Assembly (NCBI GenBank): GCA_020831485.1
Contig: JAFIGG010000003.1
Location: 62,001-126,000 of the forward strand
From: Opitutales bacterium
GTDB lineage: Bacteria; Verrucomicrobiota; Verrucomicrobiia; Opitutales; Oceanipulchritudinaceae
Reading direction: 5' to 3'
DNA length: 64,000 nt
In this document: one piece after another, positions 22,001 to 37,000 of the stretch
Numbering within the stretch: the stretch's first letter is position 1
Layout: each line of letters begins with the position of its first letter
Program-made: the position numbers and the translations under genes
The notes under the pieces: generated by a model
The model's database searches: none
Seen by the model: only the letters and a program-made list of their open reading frames with translations
What the model was told of the DNA's origin: nothing

Positions 22001-25000
22001 AGCGGTATCCAGTCCCAGGTTGCTGCAACGCTTAGTGGCGGTTCAGAAGCTGTATCCGCGACCGCTGGTATCCTGTTCCCGGAACGGAGCTACACTATAA
22101 TTGTCAGCGCGAATGAAGCCGGGGCAGAGGCCAATGACTTTTTTGTCCGGATTCTGGACGAAGGCCCTATTGATCCAATGGATGGGGGTCGGTTGAATCC
22201 CAACACCAATGCAGCTGTTATAGAGTGGGATGGTGGGGAATACCTCGATATTTATATCAACTATGGATACACTACCATTGGGGCAATTATTGATCGCATC
22301 AACACTCAGGAGGGCATTCCCTTCTCGGCCCAACTCGCCGGAGTTTTCCAGAGTTCGGATTTCGATGCAGTTGTTGGTGACTCTTCGGTCCTGATGGAAT
22401 CGAGCCTGCGTGCCGAAGCCACTCTTCGCCCGCAAGGCCCCAATAATGATATCCGGGTCGTGGCCACTTCCTCAGGTTCGCTCTTTAACGGTATTCAGTT
22501 CTTGTTTGTTGACGACGGCAGCCAGCCGGAAAATGGCGCTGTAGCAACCTTCAGTGGGACTACCAACCGAATGACTATTCGTATTGAAAGCGGGATCACC
22601 ACAGCCAATCAAGTGATCGCCGCGCTCAACGCCCAAGGCACCTTCTCGGCTTCGCTGGTCCCCGAAGTCGACGCGCCAAACAATGGCACCGGCCCGATCC
22701 AGGCCACCCGCTTCTTTGCCTCCGGTGGGGCTGTCGAAGTGCCTGCATCGGCCACTCTGCGAATGGTCGGCAGTGACAACGATGTTGTGCTGACGGCAAA
22801 AGAACTGGGTGATGATCAAAACGGCTATGAAATCCGCATTGTTAGTGACAGCACTCTGTCCCCTGGGCAGGTGGTGGTTCAGCACCAGTCGACGGAGCGC
22901 CGCATTCTTCTGAACATGAATCCGGCATTTACCTCAGCTGCTGCAGTTGAGTCCGCCGTCAATGCGGTCAGTTCCTTGCCATTCACCGCCGATGCCGGCG
23001 GAAGTGTCGGCACCATTGTCCTCGCAAATTATCCTGCTACTTCCGGCGGAAGTGGTGCCACCGCTCGGGCTGATTTTGTTGCGACTGGAACGGACAACGA
23101 CTTTGAAGTGGTCGCAAATGAAGCGATTCCCTCCCTGGTCAACATTCGTGTCTTCCTGATCGATGATGGCAGCATCACTGATGGTTCCGCCAGCTCAGCG
23201 TATTTCACTGATACGCGCTATTTGATCGTCAACCTTCAGAGCGGAGTGACCACTGCTTCCACCGTTATTGCAGCGATCAATGACAACGCGAATGTTCCGG
23301 TTACCGCTACGCTGCTTTCCGGTAACAATGGCTCGGGCGTATACTTTATAGAAACCGCTGACTTTTCCGGTGGCATCGAAGCCATAGCGGCCAGTGCCGG
23401 CTACACACTCCCGGCCGGGCCTGTTGTTGAGGTGCTTGCCGATGAAGGCGGTGTTTCAGCCAATGGGCTTCAGGTCTCATTCGCGATCGACAGTCGACTG
23501 GATGCCGGGACTGCCTCGGCGAACTATTTTGAATCCGGTGGTATCCGGATTCTTCAGCTCCGTGTCGCGGATGCCGGCACACCTCTGGAAGTGTTGCGCG
23601 ATGCATTGGCTTCCGCGGAGGACATTCCCTATAGCCTGATTGTAGATGCGGCGGACCTTTCCTCCGGCTTGGGTTTTGCTGCTGTTATGGATGGCGAATC
23701 CAACGAGGGTGGAGTAATTCTGACAGTTGAAGGGTCGATTTACTTAAAGGGACGCATTCAATCGCAAACTGGCCGGGTCGAGTTGACGACCACAAACAGC
23801 GACCTGGTTTTTGACTCTGAATTTGCCCGCATCGAAGCCATCGACGGGGTCGACATTTCGGTTTCAGGAAACTTCGTCAACGCAGCTTCACTGGAGCAGC
23901 CGTTGATAACAGTTTACGGTAGCCATGTGCTCAGCATTGAAACGGGCAGTCAATCCACCGCATCCACCGAGGCTCTGCACTTGCGCAGTTACGGTGATAT
24001 TGAAATCTTCGGTGCGGGCCTTGCGATCGAAGATGCATTTAACCGTGAAAGGCCTGTTTTGCTGGACGCCGAAGGCAGCATTGTCATCGATGCGGAAGTC
24101 AATGTGGTAGCGACTGATGTCGATGCCCAAGGGTTGGTGTTTGAGATCATTAAGTCTGAAACCGATGCCTTGGGTGAGGACCTGACTGCTTCCAACCCAG
24201 TCGACATAGTTGAGGACAACGGTACAATCCTCATTTACGTTCTGCCCGGAGTTGCTACCCATGCCGACATCGTAAGTGCGCTGAATGCCTATCGGATCAA
24301 CGACCTTCAAGTCTTCTTCAGCAGCTTGGGCCGCCAGCAGGGCACCCTTACGTTTGCTGGCCACACATTCTACCTGACTGCGGTTGACAGCGATGTCATC
24401 AATGTTGTGAACATCGGGTTTGCGGATCTGGGTTCGGAACCACTTGCCGCTGAATTCAGTGGGACCACGCTCTCGATTACCCTCGGTGCGTTCGACAACG
24501 CCACTGTGGCGGATTTGGTTGCCGCATTGAACCAGTTGAGCTCCTTCACCGCCTCGACTAGCTCGGCGGACACTTCGGTGCTTCTGCGCGGGGCCAATGC
24601 CAGAGATTTTATCGCGGACTATACCCTCGAGATTGTATCTGCAACGGAGGATGCTGAGGGCAATCCGTTGACCGGCTCCAATCGCGTCAGCATCCACGAA
24701 GACAACGGTAGTTTTACGATCTATGCCCTCGCGGGAGTTGCGACCCGCCTCGACATCCAATCCGCCTTGTCCGCGAGCGGATTGTTTGGTGCGAGTGTTC
24801 CCGTACTCAACGCCGAACTGCAAGTCGGCGATGTGGTTTATTACATCAACACCGGCACGACCTCGGTTACCGGAGTTGACTTGGAATTTGGCTTTGTTGA
24901 AGAAGGCTTGGTCGAGCTGGACGTTACCGGTGAAACCCTGGGCATCCTCCTAAATAACATCGATGCGGTTACCGGCCAGGATCTACTGGATGCGCTTCAG

Positions 25001-28000
25001 GCCTTTGGCTTCACTGTCTACACTTTTGAATCCGATTTGGAGACCGTCTTCGATGTTGAGCACACCGAGGCCGTTTTCACAGCCATCCCATCTTCTGACC
25101 GCAATGCTCCGTTGGACCTGGCTGCGCCGGTCGTGGCAACTTTGCCGGTAGGTTCTGACGGCGTCTTTGCTGTAGTGAAGATTGAGATCGACGGTATGTT
25201 GCTTTTCGTAAACTGGCGGGTTCCAGTGCTGACAGCTGCTTTCGAATCGACCACTGCAACGGAAAACCGGAGTGCGCTTATTGAGGACAACGGATCCGCT
25301 CCTTCCGTGACTATGGAATACGGCTCTGTCGGACGCTTTGCTTCGGCAATTCTCATCGTCGATGGTGTGGAGCTTTCAATTGCTGCGCGCTCATCTGAAA
25401 TTATCATGCGTGCCGGACAACAGTTGCTGCTCAGCGAGGATTCGCAGGTTTCCGGAGGAACTGTTCAGCTCGAGTCCGGGGATTTCCTTGCAATGGCTGG
25501 CTCGATTCTGGGCGGCAGCCTGAACGCACAGGCCCATGGAATCATTGTGCAGCCTGGCAGCATCCAGGTGACTGGCACCGCTGGGGTGACTGTTTCAAGT
25601 CTGCTGGATTCGATCTACATGTCGGGTGACGGCGAAACACTTACAGAATCTGGGAATGTGCTCTATCAGGCTGCCGGGCGGGTGACTCTGGCCTACATCG
25701 CTACTTCCGGAGGTGGTCGAATTGATATCAACGTGGGTCTCGATATCATTGATGCAAACCAGGACGATGAACTCAATCTGTCCACTTCAGGTCTGATCAC
25801 GCTGACCGCACAGACAGGGATAGGATCGATAGAGGAGGGCGCGATACAGACTTCATCCGGACAGCTTTTACTGCGGAACTTTGGCAGTAGTGGTGATATC
25901 GTCGTCACTGAAGTTGCCTCTGGAGGCACGCTGAATCTCATCGAACTGACCCAGAATGCGATTGAGGGTTGGTCCATTCTGCGGGCCTTGGGCGGGGACG
26001 TCCTGATTTCCGGTCCGGTACTGCACTTGAACGACGGTTCCTTTTTCGTCGAAGCGGCTGCTGGTCTGGAAACAACAACGGAGGGAAGCATTGACCTAAA
26101 TGGTGGAAGCCTGAGTGTTCTTGTTGAGGATGGATCTGTTTCCCTAAATGCCGACTTGTCAACCAATGGTGGTGATGTCCTCATTCTGGTTAATTACGGC
26201 GGTCTGATAATGCTTCCAAGCATCACGCTTGATGCAGCAGGTGGGAGTATCCTGCTGGGGGCCCGATTCGATATCGAGCTTGCTCAGCTCAGGACGTCTG
26301 ACGGGGCCATCCTTATTGATTCCATCGAGGGATCAGTTGTGCGGAGCGCCAATGATGGACGGACGAATCTCATCGCCCAGAATCTACTTTTGTCCGCAGG
26401 CCTTTCCATCGGTGACCTCAGCACGGCTGATGCTGCACTGATCACGGATGTGGATTACTTGGCGGTTGCTGCAAGGGCTGGCGCTCTTGCACTGCGTGAA
26501 TTGAATGACCTCGAGATCGGTTCGGTCACCGTACACGTTGGCGTTGGTAGCCCATCCAAAGATGTGATAGGTTTCAGCTATGGACAGGAGCAATCGACCG
26601 TTACTCCCGGCAATTCGGTCATTCGTGTCGGCGGCAGTCTGACGGTGAATACAATCGATGGTTCTGACCCAACTTTTGAGGTAGATGGCAACCTCCTCAT
26701 CGACGCCGGAAATAGTATTTCAGTTATCGGTGACCTGATTGTCACGTCCGGTTCCATCGAGATGGTTTCCGGGAATGACTTTAACTTGGATGGAAGCCTG
26801 AGTGTCAGCGGAGGAACACTGCTGATTCAAGCAGGTGCTTCTTTTGTGCAAGGTTTGGATTCGTCCCTGAGTGTGACGGATAACCATGCAGCAATCGTTG
26901 CGGATCAAAGTATCACCTTGAATTACATCAATACCGGTGACGGCTATCTGGCCCTGACCGCTCTCGCTGGAGGAATCAACCGCAATGCCGATGCTCCGGC
27001 TACCCAACTGGTCGCCGAGCAATTGCGAATCCAATCCAGCGCGGCGGTCGGCAACTCCACTGATGTATTGGTGGTCGATGTCAATCGTATGAGCGCTCTC
27101 GCTGTGGACTCAATGCATTTGCGCGCGGTCTCCGCAATGAGTGTGGACGCAGTTGACGTTTCCGTCGCGACGGTTTCCATCAACGGCAGCACCGCTACTG
27201 ACCCCGACTGGGTTGAGTCTGTGCAATCGGACCTGCGCTCTTCCGGAGGGGGCAACATCCTTCTGAGCGTTGACGCAGAGCTGACACTTCAGGATGGCCA
27301 CAACGATGACGGTACAGCTGTGCAGGTAGCGGCCGCTGGCAAAATCCATCTTTCGGCCACTTCGCTTATTGCCAATGCCAACATTGAGTCCGATGCGGGG
27401 CCAGTAACCGTGATCGCTTCCGGCGATGCCGCAATGACAAGCGGTGCCGAGGTCCACTCGAATGACGGCGATCTATTCGTTCAGGTTGGCGAAAACCTGA
27501 GCATGCACGATCTCGCCCGTATGGTCACTCAAAGCGGCAATGTCGGTATCGTTGTCGGCGGCAATTTCTCGATCGCTAATGTTGAGGCCCCCAGCGGCTA
27601 TGTTTTGATCCAGACTTCAGGAAGCCTGATGGATGCCGGCGAGAGCCAAATTGATATCGTGGCTGACCGTCTGCAGATTGAATCCGGGGCAGGAGTGGGA
27701 ACTCTTTCAGCCGGATCGGTGGGCTACGACTCGATAGAAATTCTTGCCAACCGCATTTCCGCAACGGTTGCCAATGGTCCCTTTGCGATTTCCGCTGAAG
27801 CTGAGCTTGAGGTTGGCATGACTTCCGGCGAAGTCATCCGCGTCGAAGTGGATGGCACGTCAACATCTGCTTTTGACAATGATGACGCCCTTTACGGAAT
27901 CCAGTCGATTGGCGGTGGTAGCGTTTCCCTGGTCGTTAATGAAGGTCTCACACTGCTCGCGGGCGCGAATCCCTCCGTGGGTATCCAAGCCAGCAATGCG

Positions 28001-31000
28001 GGCAATGTAGTGCTGAATGCAGCTACAATCACCCTTCGGGCGGACGTCGATGCGGAAACCGGCCACATCACCCTTCAGTCGACCAACGCTTTGGTCCTGG
28101 GTGAGGACACGACAGTATCGACCGGAGGCAACGGCAGTGTTTCCATCCTTTCAGATTCGGGTTCGATTTCCCAGGAGGCCGGAAGCCTTGTATCGTCTGT
28201 TGATGGAGACATCGTCTTTAGCGCAAACAACAGCATTGCGGTCGCGTTCATCTCAACCAGCGCCAATGTTTCTGTTCGCTCCGCAAGCGGATCCATCACG
28301 GACGTAGAACCGGACCACGTGAATATCGAAGCCGCTGCACTTCGCCTCTACGCGCAGGTTTCTATCGGAAGCGGGTCGAATCCACTGGATACAGAGGTCG
28401 ATAGCCTTTCTGCCCGGACCCTCAACGGCGGCGTATTCCTCAGTGAAGGCTCTGACCTGGCTGTCACTACGACCACAGCTGTCACTTGGGTTGTTGCTGC
28501 GGATAATACTTTGACTCAAACTGTTGTCGGCGCACAGTCCGGAATCGTTACTGGTGGCTCCAACGGCACCGTCAGCCTGCTGGTTGGCGGAACAGTGGCG
28601 GTGGCCGATCCCGTCTCCGCAAGCCAATCCGGCCGAATCCTGGTCAGTGCTGACGGAAGTCTTCAGCTGCAGGCCAACGTCTCCAGCGGATCGGGTTCCA
28701 TAACTTTCGAAAGCGACGGAGCTTTCACCATGGCTAGCGAAGTGACCGTAACGACCGCTGGTTCGGGGGAAATTCATGTCTTTGCCGGAACAGAGATCCA
28801 AACGGTCGCCAACTCTCGCTTCATCAATGCCGCGGGTAATATAGTTTTGAGCACCACTGGCGACCTGGTCCTCGGCGGGATTGAATCCGCTGCGAGGGTC
28901 GCACTGACTTCTAGCGAGGGTTCCATTCTGAGCGCCGGTTCAAGCAATTTTGATTACGAAGTAATCGCTACCCGATTGCTCTTGAGCGCGGCAGAGGGAG
29001 GCGTTGGCACCTTGTTCCCTGAAGATCCTGTAAACCTCTTCCGTACCCAGGTGAACCGGATTGCTGCGGAGGCCGGGGCCGGTGGTATCAATGTCCGCAA
29101 TGACGGCAATACTCTGGTAGATGTCGTTAGCCTTACTTACCGTACCGTCAACTCGAACGGCAGTCTCAGTAATGTCGGTCCAGCCCTCTCATTGTCTGAC
29201 CTGACCACGTTGGCGGGCGGTGGATCCATCGTTCTTCGCTCTGCAAGTGGAAACATTACGCTGATGGAGGGCTCTAATGCAAATGGTGCATCCGTCAGCG
29301 CCCATGGCAGCGGACGGATCCGGATAGAAACTGAAAGTGCCGGCGGAGATATTACGATCAATGCGGATGTGCTCAGCGGCGGAGGCTCCATTTCAATCCT
29401 CGGCGACGGCAGTGTGTATCTCAATGCGAATGTGCTTAGCCAGGGCAGCAATGATATCGACATTATGGCGCGGGACGGCTCGCTCGAGATGCATGCCGAA
29501 TCAGTCGCCGAGACCGGTGGCTTGCTCGCCCTGCGTGCAGGCTCGAACATTTCCCTCGGTTCTGTCACTGCAGCACGGGTTTACGTTTCGGCCGGCGCTG
29601 CCATTGTGAACAGTGGGGTGGCTTCCATTAACATTACAGCCAGTGATCTACAGTTGCTTGCAGGCCTCTCCATTGGCCAACCGGTAGGCACTGGCAACGG
29701 GCCCATTCTGACCGCGGTCGACCTGCTCGGCCTCAGCACGGGAGATGGTAGTGTCTACATTATCGAGCAAGACGGATTGCTGCTAACCCGTATCAGCCCA
29801 ATCAACGTTCAGCGGGTAACGGCTGCTGCTGCCATTGAAATCGTCGACGGCCAGGTTCTCGTCGGTGAACAAGAGGTCAATGGCGATACAGTTATTGAGT
29901 TTGCAACTTCCTCCGAGGGAGACCTCACTGTTGACGAGACTTTCACGAGCTTTGGTTCATTCAACCTGTTTTCTGATGATGGCAATGTCTTCATCTTGGC
30001 CCCGGTCATTTCGGAAAACGGAAATATCTCCGTCGATGCCTTCAACAGCATATTTGTCTCCGATCAGTTAGTTGACGATGGTGCTGGCGGCACCGTTCGA
30101 GTCATTGGTTTTATTCGTGCTGCAGGCACCGTCGACCTCCTCGCTCGGAATGGGTCTATTTTCATGGGCGAAGATACCTTTGTCGAAACAGACGGTTCGA
30201 ACATCCGAGCCGAAGCGGCCAACAACATCCGTTTCGACAAACTGGATGCGCGCACAGTTGAGGACCGGACCGGAGCTGAAGAAGCGTATGCCTTGTCCGA
30301 GTGGGGTTCCGTTTCAATCATTGCAAACAGTGGATCTGTCGCAGCCATTGGGCCGGATCGTGGTTTGACCAAGGTATATGCGGATGCTTTGAGCCTGCAG
30401 GCAGGCACAAGCATCGGGGAAGTGGACAACTTCAAGGTGCTGGTCAACACCTTTGCGGCCCGTGCTGGGTCCAACATCTGGGTCCAATCCCTGGGTTCAG
30501 TGGAAGTTGGAACCGTCGCTGATGTTCAGATCCAAAGAGTAACCCGTGAAGGCATTGTCTTTACCTATCCGGAGACACCTGCTACCGACCTTTCCGGAAT
30601 CACAACAACCGCACTAAATGGCTCGATCTACTTTGAGGTCTTGTCTGGTGACCTGAATGTTTCAGCTCCTGTTGCCACCAACGGAACCGGTAAGCTGCGC
30701 TTTAATGTAGCGGAAGGCAGCGCGACATTTAACAGTGCGATTACGGTTGGCGGTGCGGTGAGCCTGCTGGTCTACGGTGATGTTCAGCAGAACAGCAGTT
30801 TTGAGATGAATGGTTCCAGGTCGGTGGATTTAGAATCCCTTACCGGTAGCATCACCATGGTCGACGGCGCATCGGCAAGTGCTGCCACACAATTGCGCTA
30901 CCGTGCGCCGGGCAACATTACCGTTGGCAGCCTCAGTGCTGAAAGGATCCGGCTGAATACGGATGGTTCCATTCTTGATGGCGGTGACAGCGATCTCGAC

Positions 31001-34000
31001 CTGGTTGCGCAGCAGGCACAGCTGACTGCAGGTGGAAGCATCGGCCAGAGCAATGGCACTGGCATGGGCTTCCTCAACACCAATATAACTTATCTGGCTG
31101 CGAGTGCGGAGGATGGGATCTTTATTGCAGATGAAAGCACTCTTACCGTTGGCTCTGTTGCGGCTGTCCAACCGGTTCGGATTGCCAGCGACGGAACCGA
31201 AACCATTATAACAGGCTCCAGCCTGAGTGGTCTTGCAAGCTCCGGGCCTGTTCTTGTAACTGCTCTAACTGGGCTCAACATTGTCCAGGCAGTGACAGTT
31301 TCCGGATCCTACAACCTCCTTCTGCAAACGCTGGGCGGCTCAGCGGACCTGGTCGTTCAGGCGCCAGTAGAAACTGCGGGCGGTCATATTTCAATCATTG
31401 CAGGTCGCAGCCTAGTCTTCGAGGGAAGCGGTAGCGTTCAAACGACTGCCGGCGGCAGCGTCGACATCGAAGCGCTTTCGGGTTCGATTCAACAGCAGGC
31501 TGCCCTGACAGTACTTACGGGCGGTGGCAACATCCTGCTGCGTGCGGAAGGCGATATTTCTCTTGGAGTTCTCAATGCGACTGCCAATGGCCGTGTGGGT
31601 GTTCAATCGAACAACGGCTCTATTCTGGACAGCAAAAGCCGGACCGCGACCTCCAACAATATAGTTGCGAACGCAGTCAGCCTCATGGCATCCGGGAACA
31701 TCGGCCTGATCGGGCAAGGCGTCGACAATGCGCTGGAAATTTCAGCCACAACCTTGACTGCTCAAACCACCGAGGACGGATCCATCCACATCAGCGCTTT
31801 GGCCCTGCGGGTCGATACCGTCTCCGCATTCAGTGTGAACCGAGTGGCGGAGGATGCTTCGACCAGCACGACATCCACCACCGTTTCTGAGCAATCCGAT
31901 GTGCGCACCGCTGGCAACGGGAACATCGTTCTCCGCAGCGCCGTCAATGCGTCGCTCAACGGCGGCTTGGCCGATGACTATTCCGGCATCGCTGTTTCCA
32001 CAGCTGGCAGCGGTAATATTCTGATCCATGTGACAACCGGGAATTCCGGACTCACAGCAAATGCGGCGATTCAATCCGGCAGCGGCAACATTTCGATCCG
32101 CACAGGAAACCGTATTACCCTTGCTGGCTCCGGGGATATCCGCGTCCTTGAAGGCAGTGGAACCATCGACCTCGATGCGGGTATCGGGACCATTCTCCAA
32201 TCCGCCAATCTGGTCGTTCAAACGGACGGCGGTAATATCAGCCTGCGCGGCAACGGAAATATCAGTATCGGTGTTCTGGATGCACGGACCAATGCGGACC
32301 GCAGCAGTCAAAGTCTGGATCATCAAGGCGATTGGGGAGCGATTGGCATTCAGACCAGTGGTGTCATTCAGGACAATAAACCGTCGAATGCCACGGCCAT
32401 TAACCTTTATGCCAGCCGGGCAATCCTGATCGCCGCGAACGGCATTGGTCATCTAAATGGCGGAACGATCAACGCGATCGAAACCGAATTGCGTTCCCTG
32501 GCGGCTGTTTCCAGTAATGGGGTGCTCAATATTCACGAATCAACGGACCTGTCCATTGAGACGATTGCAAGCTTTGCGACCAATCGGGTGGCCCAGGACG
32601 CCACAACCGCAAGCGGATCCACCACTTTCAGTCAACAGGCCGGATTGTCCGTCGGCAGCGACCTGCGCATCGTTTCGGCCAATGGTTCCATCGCCATGGA
32701 AGATGGAGTGACCGCCAGCAGCGCTACCAGTGTCTACTTCAGTGCAGAAGCCGATGTGGTCATTGGCGGTATCTTTGCGCCTCAGGTGCGCTTGCTCGCC
32801 GGTGCGTCCATCATCAGCGCAGGGGCTGCGACACTGGATGTGGTAACGGACTACCTGCAACTGCTGGCGGGGGCATCGGTTGGCGAAGCCTCCGGCGTGG
32901 GCGGTGGATTTATCCACGTGGCCGCAGACAGTATTGCAGCTGTCGCTGATTCGGGTGACATCTATCTCCGCAACGACGGAGACCTGACTCTCGCCGAAGT
33001 TGAATTTACCCAGCCCGGATTGGGCACTGTCTCGATGAACGGCCTGGCGGCAGGTTCAAGCATCAGCCTTTGGGTCGATGGCAGTCTGACTATTAATCAG
33101 GCGATTACCGCCACGGATGGGGATCTGCGAATCTCCAACTCGGCTGGTAGCATCCTCGCAGATGCAGAGCTCACCGCAGGACAACACCTCAGCATTGAGG
33201 CCGCAGAATCTCTGAGTCAAAATGCGAATTTCAGCGCTGTAGGCACCTTGTTTGTGCGGGCTGTCTCCGGCAGCGTTGAAATGGATTTGGGAACTCTTTC
33301 CACAGGCGAGTCCGTGCGTTACGAAGCTGAAGGCTCGATCACGATCGCGGCCATCACAGCGTTCGAAGGTGTTGCGGTTGTGAGTCACGACGGTGGTCTT
33401 ACTGCCTTGGCCGGGGTTAACCTGACGGCCGAGCGGGCGTTGCTGGATGTTGTGCAATCGATTGGCAGCGCCGGTGCAGCCTTGGATGTCGTAATCAATT
33501 ACTTGGCTCTGGAGTCTGCTGCGGATGTATTCATTCGCAATGATGCCGAACTCGAAATCGGAACGGTTGCGGTTTCAGTCAATGCAATCCAAACCGATGC
33601 GAGTTTGGAGTCGGTGGACGGAACACTCTCCGGCATGGAGAGCTCGGGTCAGCTGACACTCGTGAATTCTGAGGGCCTCCTGATCCGTCAATCCGTATCG
33701 GTTGGGGGAGACCTTCTCCTGCAGGCAAGCTCTGTCACGGCTGAAGCCAATCTGGAATTTGAGGGCGATGCCAACGTTCTGGCATCCGACAGCATTGCAT
33801 TGGATGCTGCTGTCCTCGGTGCTGGCAGCCTGCTTATTGAGGCCGCCACAGGCGTCCTCACGATGACTTCCGGCAGTAGCATCGAAGCGGCAGCCACATT
33901 GTTGAAGGCATTCGGAACCCTCACAGTCGCCACGATCAGTGCCGACCTGGTTATTCTGGAGACGGACGAAGGCAATCTTGTTGCTCTGAGTGGCCAGAAT

Positions 34001-37000
34001 ATTACTGCCGAATCTCTGGCACTCAGTATTGGCGGTTCTGTCGCCACAGAGAATTCACGCTTGGAAATCGAAGTCGACTCCATCGCTATTGTAGCCGGCG
34101 GCGACACCTTTATTTCTCAATCCGGCAGTCTTGAACTCTCTAATATTGATTGGAGCTTCCGCCTTCTGGCTATTTTCGACAGCATTGCTGAAAGCAGTGA
34201 ATCAGGCAGCCTCAGTGACATCGATGTCGACGGATTGCTGGATCTGGAGATTGCAGGCAGCTTCAGTATGCAGTCGGGCCGGAGTATCCACGTTGTCGGT
34301 GCATTGACCTTTGCCGCTGAAGGGGCCGTCTCATTGACTCAGTTGGAGGCCGCTTCCATTGCGATTCAGTCTGAAAACGGAAACATCACTCTCCAGGAGA
34401 GCTTGATTGCACATAGCGGTGGATCGATCCTGCTTGAAGCACTTTCAGGTAGCCTCGAGCTCAATGGCAGTGTCACTACTGGCACTGGTCACATCACTTT
34501 GAAGGCCAGCGGTTCGATCCAACTCCAATCGACGGAGATTCAAACCGGTCAGCCCGGCACCATCAGCATTAAGGCGCTAACGGGTGCGATTACCCAGTTC
34601 GGCAATTCGAGCATTGATGCCACTGGATCTTCGTTGCGTATGGCGGCTGCTGGATCAATTACTGTTGGTAACCTGGTTGCCGCAAATGTATCGATCTCCT
34701 CCGGTGCTGCTATCGTCAACGCAAGCGGCAGCAGCCTAAACGTCAGTGCCAACATCCTGCGGCTCGAAGCGGATCAATCCATTGGTGCGTCAAGTCGCCA
34801 CCTGAGCCTGAGCGTCCAGCAGCTGGCTGCGCGTTCGGCTTCCGGATCTATTTTCCTTAGCGAAGCATCTGCCATCACCGTTGCCGCAGTCAGCGTGACG
34901 GTCACTGAAGTTTCCTTCGCAGGCAACACGACTACGGTAACCGATTCAAGTCTGAGCGGTTTGCAGACGGGTGCCAATGGTCACATTGTGCTGGAGAGTG
35001 CCACTGGTAACGTTTCGCTCAACAACGCGGTGTCCGCACAGGGGTCCGGCAACATTCGCATCGCCGCAGCTTCGGGCAACCTTGCAGTGGGGTCCAGCGT
35101 CCAAAGCGGCACCGGCCACATCACTCTACGGGCTTCGGGTTCTCTGAGCATCGCCGCGGTCACAGTGAGGACTTCAAGCGCCGGCCACGTCAGCCTTTCT
35201 GCCGGCGATGGTAGCCTGACAATGATTGGTGGCAGTCAGGTTGAAGCCGTAAATTCAACCCTGCGCATCAGCTCGAGTGGCAACCTTAGCCTCGGCAACT
35301 TGACTGCAACCCACGTATCGCTGATTTCGACCGGAGGCTCCATTCTGAATGCATCCGGAACCCAGCTCAATGTGACGGCCCAGAATCTTCGCCTGCAGGC
35401 CCAGGGCAATATCGGAGTTGCAGCTCGACGCCTGACGATTGATGCCTCCCTGCTTTCTGCTCACTCCAATAGCAGCGGTATTTTCCTGACGGAATCCAAC
35501 TCCGTTACTGTCGGCAGCGTAAGCGTCAGTTATACAGAAGTCTCCGGGACGGGTAGCACCAGCTCTCAAACCGATCTCAGCCAGGCAGGCTTGAGAACTC
35601 AGTCCAATGGCCGGATTCAGTTGAATGCAGTCGACGGAGATTTGACGGTGAACGCCGAGGTAGTGGCGCAGGGCAGTGGACAGGTCCTCCTCAGGACCAG
35701 TTCCAGCTCAGCGGACATCAGTATCGCCGCCGCGATAAATGCGGGCACCGGGCGTCTTACATTGCTCGCCGGTCAAAATCTTAATTTGTCAGCGAACCTG
35801 AGCAGCGACGGTGGCGATGCCTTCCTCAGGGCTGAAAGCGGATCCTTCGTTCAGAGCAATGGAAGCATCTCAGTCGGTAGTGGAGACATTCGGATCGAAG
35901 CGCTTGGGGATGTGATCCTGCGCCAGATCCTGAGCGGCGGAACCCTCTTTGCTTCAAGCAGTGAGGGCTCAATTCAGTCAATGACCTATCAGCCCTCCAA
36001 TCCCATTGTGATTTCGGGCAGTCTGCGACTCGAAGCCGGTGATCGCATCGGAACGGTCGAAGGTGGCGCATTGCTGGTGCGTGCAAACCGGATTCAGGCT
36101 TCAACTCAATCCGGCGAGCTGAATATTGCGGTCTTGGGCGATACGACAATCGGTTCTGTTGGCCTGTCGGTGGAACGGGCTTTGGCAGACGGTAGCAGCG
36201 AAACGGTTAACTACCCGGTCGTATCGGATAGAGGCCTTTCAGCTGGCAGCAATCTCTTGCTCGGAAGCAACTCAGACCTCGTCATTGAAAACCGCCTGGA
36301 GGCCAGTGGGGCCATCGTTGTCAACGCCGACGGCTGGTTGCGCCATAATCTTGCCGCTGCAGGGCCGGTCATGAGCGCTGAGATCGTTGTTTTGAATGCC
36401 GGTGCAGGTTTGGGCCGAACGGGTTCCGGGGCGCTTTGGATTGAAACAGACGAGCTGAATGCCATTTCTGAAACCGGATCCATCTATCTGGCTTTCGACA
36501 GTGACACCTCGATCGCTGTCGCTCTCGTCAGAGATCTGGGCAGTGTCTTTATTCGGCAGAGTGCTGGTGATCTTAACATTGAAGGCGTTGTCGCCGCATT
36601 TGGCGGAGGGGTTAATATCCGCACGGTCGGGGGCCTTGTTCTGGACGATTCCGGCGTGCTGGCAAACGGAGGTATTGATGTCCTTGCCCAGTCGATTGTG
36701 GCAGAGGGCAGCGAAATTGCTTCTGTGACCGGAAATATCCGGATTCGCAGTGCCGGCGGTCTGAGTCTGGACGCAGAGTCAAGCGTGGTTGCCACGCTCG
36801 GCGCTATCTACCTGCAGAGTGCCAATGAACTTGAAGTTTCCACTGTTGAAGCACAGGGACAACTTCAGTTGATTGCCGGTGGCAGTGTGCTTTCAAACGC
36901 GGCGGGTGATTCGGATAAAGCCATTCGTGGTGAGGACGTTCGCATTCGCGCGGGTGGCTCAATTGGCAGTGGAGAAAGCCCCTTGATTGTGGATTCCGAA

